11,605 bases of DNA, from NCBI GenBank assembly GCA_028290805.1, contig JAQGJA010000133.1, positions 1 to 11,605 on the forward strand, in the 5' to 3' direction. This stretch comes from Alphaproteobacteria bacterium. GTDB taxonomy: Bacteria > Pseudomonadota > Alphaproteobacteria > Micavibrionales > SZUA-601. Under the pieces are notes generated by a model. The model was not told the origin of the DNA and ran no database searches. It worked only from the letters and a program-made list of their open reading frames with translations. Positions within the stretch are counted from its first letter, which is position 1, and every line of letters starts with the position of its first letter. A program made the position numbers and the translations under genes. Below are positions 5,908 through 11,605 of this stretch, piece by piece.

Positions 5908-7224
5908 ATGGCAATCCAAGACCAGCAGCAGGATTTTAACGAGTTCGACGATCTTGTTGATGAAAACGAAATCCAGGATACCACAGAAGGCGATGTCGTC
6001 GCCGATGAAGAATTTAACAGCCGCCTTAAATCGGGCAAAGTGCGCAAGAAACGCCAGGGCCTGTTCAATACCCTGCTGATCCTGATGATTCTGGCCGGTG
6101 CCGGCTCTGCCTGGCTGGTTTTCAAGCCCGGCACAGAGGCACCCGCTCCAGCCCCAGTCCAACAGCCTGTTGTTGCGGCTGAAGGCGATGCCAGCATTCC
6201 TGCAACGCCAACAACGGATGTTGCTACAACAGCGCCGACCGATGCCACTGCCGCTTCAAATGCGTTGCCACCCGGCATCACGCCCCAGGATTCCGGCCTT
6301 CCGGCTCCTGTTGCGCCTACGGAACATGCCTTGCCGGTTGCTGTGGATAATCCGCCTGCCGTGATCCCGCCTGCCGATCTTCAAGCCAGTTCTGCCGCCC
6401 CGGCCCAGCAAATGGTCCCTCAACCGGTTCCCGCGCCGATACCGGCTGAGAACGGGATGACGGCCGAAGCCCTGCCCCCGCCGGCGACGTCTTTAGCTCC
6501 GGTCGATGCGGCGCCCGTTGCCATGCCTGCCGATAATATGATGGCTCCGGTTTCTCCGGATGCGGCAATCGCCCCGGTGCCCGTGGCCCCTGTTGCCGAT
6601 GCCGTCCCGCCCCAGGCTCCTGTTGCAATCCCAGGCTATGCCCCGCAAGCCGCGACCCAACCTGTTGCTGTGGAACCAACCGCCCCGGCATCCGCCGAAA
6701 TGGACCTGCGCCTGACCCGTCTGGAACAACAGATCCAGGCCTTGTCCAGCGATCTTTCCTCGGCCCGGACCGCGCTTGCCACTGCCCCGGCCAGCGAAAG
6801 CGCTTCAAACGCGGCTGCTTTGGCCGAACAGATTCAGGCATTGAACGCCAAGCTGGACCGCATGGCCCAGCAGGTCGATGCTTTGGACCAGCGCAGCACC
6901 AATCTTGCGGCTGACCGTGCTGCTGTGGCAGGTTCCAACGCCTTGACTCCGGTCTCAGACGATGCCGATACGATGCCTGCGCCTAAACCGGCTGCCAAAC
7001 CTGTTACGAAAAAACCCGCTGCAGCCAAAAAAGCGGTTGTCAGCCAAAAATGGGAACTGCGTTCCGCCCAACCGGGTGTGGCCTGGCTGGGCCAGATGGG
7101 CAAAGATGAAGTCGTCCGCTTTGCCGTTGGCGATGTTGTCCCAGGGCTTGGCGCGGTCAAGGCCGTCGACCAGGAAGGCGGCCGCTGGACCGTCAAGGCC
7201 GCCAACGGCACCTTGCGCCAATAG
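5908..7224 (+). CDS. dotF: DotF/IcmG/TraP-family core-complex protein
   Basis: DotF is a bitopic inner-membrane protein associated with the Dot/Icm core complex; in Legionella it has been linked to substrate recognition. The product has 438 residues: acidic cytoplasmic N-terminus (1-40), a basic stop (KVRKKR, 44-49), one membrane span (about 52-72), a very long Pro/Ala/Val linker (about 76-262), a predicted coiled coil (about 264-337, with RLTRLEQQIQALSSDL and AEQIQALNAKLDRMAQQVDAL), a Lys/Ala/Pro spacer, and a small beta-type C-terminal domain (382-438, WELRSAQPGVAWLGQ ... FAVGDVVPGLGAVKAVD ... GGRWTVKAANG) that matches the IcmG end in pattern. Legionella IcmG is about 270 residues; the extra length is linker. 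AGGAG lies 8 bases before ATG 5908. Topology, the C-terminal pattern and position after dotG support the call; linker-driven similarity to other Pro/Ala-rich proteins is the main caveat. It is the last gene before a strong terminator. Confidence 0.82.
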   Translation: MAIQDQQQDFNEFDDLVDENEIQDTTEGDVVADEEFNSRLKSGKVRKKRQGLFNTLLILMILAGAGSAWLVFKPGTEAPAPAPVQQPVVAAEGDASIPATPTTDVATTAPTDATAASNALPPGITPQDSGLPAPVAPTEHALPVAVDNPPAVIPPADLQASSAAPAQQMVPQPVPAPIPAENGMTAEALPPPATSLAPVDAAPVAMPADNMMAPVSPDAAIAPVPVAPVADAVPPQAPVAIPGYAPQAATQPVAVEPTAPASAEMDLRLTRLEQQIQALSSDLSSARTALATAPASESASNAAALAEQIQALNAKLDRMAQQVDALDQRSTNLAADRAAVAGSNALTPVSDDADTMPAPKPAAKPVTKKPAAAKKAVVSQKWELRSAQPGVAWLGQMGKDEVVRFAVGDVVPGLGAVKAVDQEGGRWTVKAANGTLRQ

Positions 7225-7240
7225 ATATTTTCCGATCACG

Positions 7241-7270
7241 AAAAAAGCCGCTTCAAAGCGGCTTTTTTTT
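7241..7270. terminator. Bidirectional rho-independent terminator between dotF and osmC
   Basis: A six-A run (7241-7246), the stem GCCGCT (7247-7252), loop TCAA, AGCGGC (7257-7262) and eight T (7263-7270) form a textbook intrinsic terminator. The A run on the left serves as the T run for minus-strand transcripts, so it ends both the dotI-dotF run and the convergent osmC transcript, whose stop is at 7288. Confidence 0.93.
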
Positions 7271-7287
7271 ATTGCGTCTTTTTGCCG

Positions 7288-7719
7288 TTATTTTTTAAGG
7301 ATGGCCGTAAGATTAATCGTCTTGACCCCAGCCAAAGCCTTGGATACCGGGCAGCCTTTCTTGGCAACCTCGCCCAGTTCCTGAAATTTGGCTTCGTCAA
7401 TGCCTGGCACTTCGGCTTCCGAAAACAGGTCGATCTGGGTAATGCCGAACCCGCCTTCAGTTTTATCCAACGTGACGCGTGCCTCGGTCTTGAGTGCGGT
7501 AACGGGGAAACCGGCTTCGGCCAAACCGTGCGAAAAAGCCATCGAGAAACAAGCGGCATGGGCAGCAGCGATCAACTCTTCCGGATTGGTGCCTTTTTCG
7601 CCCTCAAAGCGCGATTTGAAACTATATTGCCCACTAAAGGCGCCTTGGCCAAGTTCAACTTTGCCGTTACCACCTTTAAGATCTCCGCGCCATTCTGCTG
7701 TTGCGTTATTCATGGTCAT
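7288..7719 (-). CDS. osmC: OsmC-family peroxidase
   Basis: OsmC proteins are cytoplasmic thiol peroxidases that reduce organic hydroperoxides. The product has 143 residues, the same length as E. coli OsmC. The two redox cysteines are C57 (in AAAHAACFSMAFS) and C123 (in KKGCPVSKAL), matching the E. coli Cys59/Cys125 spacing. R37 and E47/E48 (in GTNPEELIAAAHAACF) are positioned like the residues that activate the peroxidatic cysteine. The TAEW start of the fold and the C-terminal strand are present, so it appears complete. ATG 7719 is preferred because AAGGAG ends 5 bases upstream; a second in-frame ATG is at 7713. It lies 55 bases after the lpxK stop on the same strand and may be read from the lipopolysaccharide operon, its own promoter, or both. 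It converges with dotF across the terminator. Confidence 0.92.
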   Translation of the reverse strand: MTMNNATAEWRGDLKGGNGKVELGQGAFSGQYSFKSRFEGEKGTNPEELIAAAHAACFSMAFSHGLAEAGFPVTALKTEARVTLDKTEGGFGITQIDLFSEAEVPGIDEAKFQELGEVAKKGCPVSKALAGVKTINLTAILKK

Positions 7720-7735
7720 TTTATCTCCTTGTTGA

Positions 7736-7754
7736 TTACCGGTAACAAGGTAAC
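7736..7754. promoter_or_regulatory. GGTAAC-type palindrome and extra half-site upstream of osmC
   Basis: TTACCGGTAA (7736-7745) is a perfect 10-base palindrome. GGTAAC then recurs at 7741-7746 and 7749-7754. The group sits 17-35 bases upstream of the osmC start, between lpxK and osmC, where a repressor site would be expected. Stress-responsive control of osmC is plausible, but the regulator is unknown and the site is short. Confidence 0.3.
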
Positions 7755-7774
7755 CCCGGCGACGGAGAAGTCAA

Positions 7775-8740
7775 TTAAACCGCTTTTTCTGCCAGGAATT
7801 CGCGCAGTGCCGTTTCATTTTCCCATTCCAGCCGCACATCCAGCACCGCAATCCTTGCCCTCAAATCCTTGGGCAGGCGCACCCAGTCCTTGCGCGTCGT
7901 CACGGGCGTTGCACCATGCTTTTGCGCCCGGGCAACAAGCTGGCGGATGTCACCGGGGCGATAGGGGTGATGGTCGGCAAATGCCCTGGTTTCCCGCAAA
8001 TCCCCGCCGCAATCGCGCAAGGACTGGAAAAATTTGTCCGGATTGCCGATCCCGGCGAACGCCAGCAGTTTTTTGCCGCTGAATTCATCACCATTCACCG
8101 GCGCCAGCCGCGCCTTGAAAACGCTGAGCAAAAATCCGTAACGCGTCGCCAGATCGCTTTTATCCGGGCCCAGAATCACCAAAGCCTGCACCCGGCGCAA
8201 CGCGTTTTCCAGCGTCTCGCGCAGGGGCCCTGCCGGAAATAGCCTTCCATTGCCGCCGGGGTTCTGCCCGTCCACGACCAGCACGGAACAGGTTTTCTTC
8301 AAGGCCGGATTCTGCAGCCCGTCATCCATCAGGATATGGGTGATCTCTCCATTCCCTTCAATCTCCCTTGCCCCCGCCACGCGGTCGGCGGACACCAAGG
8401 TCGGCGCAACGCGTGCATGCAGCAAAGCTTCATCGCCGCAGCGTTTGAACGCTGTATCTTCCTTCACCCAAAATGGCCCTTTTTCCTTGCCGCCATAGCC
8501 GCGCAGCAGGATGGCGGGTTTGGCCCCACGCTCCTGTAATAATTGGGCCAAAGCATCCACCACCGGCGTCTTGCCGCTGCCGCCCAAGGTCACATTGCCG
8601 ACGCAGATGACAGGAAGTTTCGACACATATTCCGGCGGCCTGGCCAAACGCTGCTGCACGATTTTTTCGTATTGCGCGGCAATGGGTGCCAGCAGTCGTG
8701 CCGTAAAATTATCCTCTTGCCAAAAGCGCGGCGCTTTCAT
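7775..8740 (-). CDS. lpxK: Tetraacyldisaccharide 4'-kinase LpxK
   Basis: LpxK phosphorylates the 4' position of the tetraacyldisaccharide 1-phosphate precursor with ATP to make lipid IVA at the inner membrane. The product has 321 residues, normal for the family. Visible motifs are the Walker A loop GNVTLGGSGKTP (48-59), LLRGYGG (78-84), CGDEALL (101-107; D103 matches the conserved GDE catalytic region), VSADR (116-120), the Mg/ATP-binding MDDGLQNP (138-145) and NGRLFPAGPLRE. The N-terminal region (1-40) is the amphipathic membrane-associated part. The start ATG overlaps the waaA stop as ATGA (8740-8737), which implies translational coupling. Nothing looks broken. Confidence 0.96.
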   Translation of the reverse strand: MKAPRFWQEDNFTARLLAPIAAQYEKIVQQRLARPPEYVSKLPVICVGNVTLGGSGKTPVVDALAQLLQERGAKPAILLRGYGGKEKGPFWVKEDTAFKRCGDEALLHARVAPTLVSADRVAGAREIEGNGEITHILMDDGLQNPALKKTCSVLVVDGQNPGGNGRLFPAGPLRETLENALRRVQALVILGPDKSDLATRYGFLLSVFKARLAPVNGDEFSGKKLLAFAGIGNPDKFFQSLRDCGGDLRETRAFADHHPYRPGDIRQLVARAQKHGATPVTTRKDWVRLPKDLRARIAVLDVRLEWENETALREFLAEKAV

Positions 8741-10005
8741 CGCGCGGTTACCAGTTCGGTAATGATTTTATCGGCAAAGGCCTGGATCACCGAATGATTT
8801 TGCCCGGCCAATTGTGATGCCGCCTGCCGCATCGCCGCCATTTTTTCGGGCTGGGCGTACAGATCCAACAGCGCCGGCAACAAGGCCGCGCGGCTGTCGA
8901 TTTTTTTCGCTGCCCCCGCCTCTTCCAGCACCAGGCAGAGTTCCGGGAAATTGAACATCGAAGGCCCATACAGGACAGGGCAGCCGAAATGCATCCCTTC
9001 AATCGGGTTCTGCCCGCCGAAATAAATAAAGGACCCGCCGATTACCGCGATTGAAGCCAGGTTATACCACAGACTCATTTCGCCGATTGTATCGGCGACA
9101 TAAATTTCCGTCTGCGCCGTGATCGCCTCATCCATCGTGCGGACGGAAACCTGCAATTGCCGTGCGCTCAGTTCGGCCTTGATCTCGCGCCCGCGCGTAT
9201 TCTTGCGCGGGGCGACGATCAGCAAAAGATCGGGCATGGTTTTCTTCAGCCCCGCATAGATATCCGCCGCCAAACCCTCTTCGGTCGGATGGGTCTGCAA
9301 AAAAGCCATACAGGGGCGGCCGCCAATGGCGGCGCGCAATTCCGCCAGTTTCGCTGCATCGACCGGCAAGGCTTTCGCCCCGAATTTCAAACTGCCCGCA
9401 TAGGAAATATTTTTGCCGCCCAGCCCTTCGAAATAGCGGATATAATCGCGCGCGCCGACCAGGATGAAACGAAAACTGCCCAGCATTTTTGCGGCAAAGC
9501 CTTTGGCCTTTTGCCATCTGGCAAAGGTTTTCGGCCGCATCCGCGCGTTCAGCAAAGCGGCGGGAATATCGCGCCGGGCAAATTCATGCAGCATATTGGG
9601 CCAGAGTTCCGATTCCAGCCACAGCACCGCATCGGGCCGCCAATGGTTCAGGAAACGCTTCACCCAGACCGGATGGTCCCAGGGCACATATTGATGGATG
9701 ACATCCTCGGGCAGGCGTTTGGCCAGCAGATTGGCCGAGGTCACCGTCCCCGTCGTCACCAGGAAACGCCATTCCGGCAGGCGGATTTTCAGTTCATCCA
9801 GCAAAGGCAAAGCCGACAAAGCCTCCCCCACACTGGCCCCGTGCAGCCACATCACTTTGCCTTGCGGACGCTTAAGATCGGTAACTCCGCGCCTTTCGCC
9901 GTAACGGGCCGGGTCTTCCTTGCTCTTTTTCAGGCGTTTTTGCAGCATGCGGTTCAGGACGGGCGCAGAGGCAAAGGTCAGGGTGCGGTAAAGAGAAAAA
10001 AGCAT
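8737..10005 (-). CDS. waaA: 3-deoxy-D-manno-octulosonic acid transferase WaaA (KdtA)
   Basis: WaaA transfers Kdo from CMP-Kdo to lipid IVA on the cytoplasmic face of the inner membrane; it is a GT-B fold glycosyltransferase of family GT30. The product has 422 residues, as expected. The N-terminal hydrophobic anchor is followed by WLHGASVGEALSALPL, where E61 corresponds to the catalytic base; then TTGTVTSA, PWDHPVWVKRFLNHWRPD, WLESELWPNML and LNARM. The C-terminal domain shows THPTEEG in place of the commoner THxGEE, VADTIGEMSLWYNLA, and GGSFIYFGGQNPIEGMHFG, where many WaaA have GGHN. These variants look like lineage differences, not damage. Its start is 3 bases after the stop of the deaminase gene, and it overlaps lpxK by ATGA, so it sits in the middle of a tight operon. 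Confidence 0.96.
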   Translation of the reverse strand: MLFSLYRTLTFASAPVLNRMLQKRLKKSKEDPARYGERRGVTDLKRPQGKVMWLHGASVGEALSALPLLDELKIRLPEWRFLVTTGTVTSANLLAKRLPEDVIHQYVPWDHPVWVKRFLNHWRPDAVLWLESELWPNMLHEFARRDIPAALLNARMRPKTFARWQKAKGFAAKMLGSFRFILVGARDYIRYFEGLGGKNISYAGSLKFGAKALPVDAAKLAELRAAIGGRPCMAFLQTHPTEEGLAADIYAGLKKTMPDLLLIVAPRKNTRGREIKAELSARQLQVSVRTMDEAITAQTEIYVADTIGEMSLWYNLASIAVIGGSFIYFGGQNPIEGMHFGCPVLYGPSMFNFPELCLVLEEAGAAKKIDSRAALLPALLDLYAQPEKMAAMRQAASQLAGQNHSVIQAFADKIITELVTAR

Positions 10006-10008
10006 GAC

Positions 10009-10503
10009 TTATCCGCCGCTATAGGAAAAACTAATTGTGTTATAAGCCGCTGCTTCATAACGGATGATTCCTTCCTCATGCTCCAGAATCCACCAATTAA
10101 CCCCTGCTTCCAAAGCTATCTTGCTGCAAATGGTGCAATAAGGCCTTCCGCTTTGAAGCCTTTGGCCCGCTTCATCGACGCTGGTAAAGACAAGCGTACT
10201 TCCAGCAAAATCCTTGCCTTCAGCCAAAGCCTGCATGACTAGGCGTTCCTCAGAATGAATGCAGCATCCCTTGTCGCTTTTAAAATCTTCGTGAAGTTGA
10301 TAAGGGTTACAATGTATTTCTGCCTGTCCTGGCTTCCCAGGCAGTTTATTTTCCGCTGCCGCTAGAATATTTCCTGTTCGATCAACAAGGATGCTTCCAC
10401 AACGCCGGCGACAGCAATGGCTTTTTCGTGCGATTATCGCTGCCTGCTCCAGCCAGGCTTGCGCCTGCAATAATTCTGCCCCTGTCAATATTTCATTTTG
10501 CAT
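10009..10503 (-). CDS. Zinc-dependent dCMP/cytidine deaminase-like protein
   Basis: The product has 164 residues of the CDA-fold deaminase superfamily. The catalytic zinc motifs are H83-S-E85 (HxE; H and E as in the usual HAE) and P121-Y-C123-T-I-C126 (PCxxC-like, with one inserted Tyr). The layout SHCCRRRCGSILVD (28-41), HC (64-65), CCIHSEE (80-86), PYCTIC resembles dCMP deaminases and ComEB-like proteins, where STCLRRxVGAVIV, HC, CxxxHAE and PCxxC appear in the same order. C30, H64 or C65, and C80 or C81 may bind a second structural zinc, as known in that group. The substrate cannot be fixed from sequence: dCMP, free cytidine or an RNA base are all possible. ATG 10503 has AGGA 8 bases upstream. 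It lies just upstream of waaA with a 3-base gap, yet it is clearly AT-richer than waaA (hand counts: 27 of 60 G/C at 10081-10140 against 39 of 60 at 8821-8880), which suggests acquisition by transfer. Confidence 0.85.
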   Translation of the reverse strand: MQNEILTGAELLQAQAWLEQAAIIARKSHCCRRRCGSILVDRTGNILAAAENKLPGKPGQAEIHCNPYQLHEDFKSDKGCCIHSEERLVMQALAEGKDFAGSTLVFTSVDEAGQRLQSGRPYCTICSKIALEAGVNWWILEHEEGIIRYEAAAYNTISFSYSGG

Positions 10504-10614
10504 TTTTTTATTCCTATTAGGTTATGAGTATGCCCTAAAGGGTAAGCATGGTAAATTCTGTACAACATTATGGGGGCAGTATACACTTTGCGCCTGTTAA
10601 CGAAAGACCATACC
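10504..10614. promoter_or_regulatory. Divergent control region between the deaminase and ELM1-family genes
   Basis: These 111 bases must hold promoters in both directions. CCCTAAAGGG (10533-10542) is a short near-palindrome, followed by two GGTAA copies (10541-10545, 10550-10554). TATACA at 10580-10585 on the plus strand, and TATACT on the opposite strand over 10578-10583, are possible -10 elements, but I find no convincing -35 partner for either. Confidence 0.35.
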
Positions 10615-11556
10615 ATGACCAATTGCTGGATCCTGACCGAAGGCCTGAAAGGCACCGAAAACCAGTGCCTTGCTTTGGCCGGGGCCGCAGGCCTTGCGCC
10701 CGAGATCAAGGTGGTGAAACTGAAAAACCCCTGGAAAGCGGTCACCCCCTGGATCACGCATTTTTCCCCGAAAGCTTTGGCGCCGGGCAGTTCCGCGCTG
10801 AACGCACCATGGCCAGATATCCTCATCGCCTCGGGCCGCAAGGCGATCGCCCCCGCCTTGTGGATCAAGCGGCAATCGGGCGGGCGCACCAAACTGGTCA
10901 TCGTGCAAAGCCCGGTGATCAAAAACACACATTTCGACCTCGTAGTCGTCCCCCAGCATGACCGCTATCGCGGCAAAAAAACGCTGGAGATTACCGGGGC
11001 GCTGTCTTTGATCACCGCCGAAAAACTGGCTGCCGCCAGGGCCGAATGGGAACCAATCCTCTCCGCCCTGCCCTCCCCCCGCATCGCCGTCCTGATCGGC
11101 GGCAACAGCCGGACGCACAAGATCACCCCCCAGGTGACGCATCATCTGGTGATGCAACTCAAAAGCCTCCTCCAGGACGGCCACAGCCTCATGCTCACCG
11201 CATCGCGCCGCACGCCTGAGGCCATCCAGAAACAATTGCGCCAAGCCTTAAGCGGCAATCTCCATTTCTACGACGGCACCGGCCCCAACCCCTATCAGGG
11301 CTATCTTGCCTGGGCCGATACCATCCTCGTCACCGAAGACTCCGTCTCCATGGCGAGCGAAGCCATCAGCACCGGCAAGCCCGTCTATATCATCAAAATG
11401 GCTGGCGGCTCCCCCCGCTTCAAACGCTTTCATGACAATTTGGTCCAGCAAGGCTACGCCAGATGGTTCAAAGGCGTCATTGACAGCTGGTATTACCCGC
11501 CGCCGGAGGATTTAAAGGCGGCGGCAGGGAAAGTAATTGACTTCTTAAAGAATTAG
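10615..11556 (+). CDS. ELM1-family (DUF1022) protein
   Basis: The product has 313 residues from ATG 10615. The frame is open from an upstream ATG at 10570, but the family typically begins at a sequence like MTNCWILTEGLKGTENQCLALA, so the inner start fits better; its ribosome site is weak (GAAAGA). Family features are the N-terminal segment with G-x-x-GTENQ, RKAIAPALW, the pattern VVVPQHDRY, LIGGNSRTHKIT (about 160-171), SRRTP, and NPYQGYLAWADTILVTEDSVSMASEA (ending about residue 250), which resembles the nucleotide-sugar site of GT-B glycosyltransferases. In plants ELM1 helps recruit dynamin-related protein to mitochondria; the bacterial role is not established. Proximity to waaA and lpxK hints at an envelope glycan function, but this is inference. 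No signal peptide or membrane span is visible, so it is probably cytoplasmic. It is complete. Confidence 0.88.
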   Translation: MTNCWILTEGLKGTENQCLALAGAAGLAPEIKVVKLKNPWKAVTPWITHFSPKALAPGSSALNAPWPDILIASGRKAIAPALWIKRQSGGRTKLVIVQSPVIKNTHFDLVVVPQHDRYRGKKTLEITGALSLITAEKLAAARAEWEPILSALPSPRIAVLIGGNSRTHKITPQVTHHLVMQLKSLLQDGHSLMLTASRRTPEAIQKQLRQALSGNLHFYDGTGPNPYQGYLAWADTILVTEDSVSMASEAISTGKPVYIIKMAGGSPRFKRFHDNLVQQGYARWFKGVIDSWYYPPPEDLKAAAGKVIDFLKN

Positions 11557-11605
11557 GCATAATATCCATCTTCTGCTCTTTGATTTTTGGATACCAATGC
11601 CTCAA

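Noticed and set aside
6317..6841. 174-residue minus-strand frame inside dotF
   Set aside because: Antisense of the Pro/Ala linker; Arg/Gly/Pro-rich nonsense-like translation.
7282..8082. 266-residue plus-strand frame across osmC and lpxK
   Set aside because: It is antisense to two recognised genes and crosses the region between them; no motif and no convincing ribosome site.
9157..10242. 361-residue open frame on the plus strand across waaA and the deaminase
   Set aside because: It is antisense to two genes with clear catalytic motifs, spans their junction, and its translation is Gln/Arg/Pro-rich without any domain; it is an artefact of GC-rich codons.
11563..11593. TATCCA/TGGATA inverted repeat after the ELM1-family gene
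   Set aside because: Six-base arms with a 19-base loop and no T run after it; not a convincing terminator. Nothing else is visible in the last 49 bases.

Overview
The window looks like chromosomal DNA of an alphaproteobacterium. The main pointers are an ELM1-family (DUF1022) gene, which in bacteria is typical of Alphaproteobacteria, a WaaA/LpxK lipopolysaccharide pair with alphaproteobacterial-style motifs, and moderate to high GC content. I cannot place it to genus. No rRNA, tRNA, CRISPR array, transposase or integrase is visible.

Left part (1-7270) is a fragment of an I-type (Dot/Icm, IncI-like, type IVB) secretion system. Four plus-strand genes follow each other in the order known from Legionella icmL-icmK-icmE-icmG and from IncI plasmids traM-N-O-P: dotI/icmL (1945-2622), dotH/icmK (2698-4152), dotG/icmE (4246-5865) and dotF/icmG (5908-7224). 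Together they would supply a VirB8-like inner-membrane protein, an outer-membrane core protein, the VirB10-like channel that spans the envelope, and a bitopic inner-membrane core component. The run ends at a strong bidirectional terminator (7241-7270). The next genes of the classical order (dotE, dotP, dotN, dotO) are not there. Divergently, on the minus strand, lie two genes for exported proteins that I do not recognise: a 413-residue protein (507-1748) and a second one cut by the left edge (1-478). They share a 196-base divergent control region with dotI. That region holds a good sigma70-like promoter for the unknown pair and two copies of an 11-base direct repeat 41 bases apart. This arrangement makes the unknown pair candidates for lineage-specific parts or substrates of the secretion system.

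Right part (7288-11556) is housekeeping and envelope-related. On the minus strand, read from right to left, are a zinc-dependent dCMP/cytidine deaminase-like gene (10009-10503), waaA (Kdo transferase, 8737-10005), lpxK (lipid A 4'-kinase, 7775-8740) and an osmC-type peroxidase (7288-7719). The deaminase stop is 3 bases from the waaA start, and waaA and lpxK overlap by ATGA, so these three look like one operon. The deaminase is clearly AT-richer than its neighbours and looks like an insertion into the lipopolysaccharide operon. An ELM1-family gene (10615-11556) is transcribed divergently from the deaminase.

The most interesting material is the divergent secretion locus: a compact, repeat-poor DotG with an Asn/Gln-rich tail built from 12-base tandem repeats, DotH and DotF with unusually long Ala/Pro linkers, and two unknown exported proteins that share its control region.
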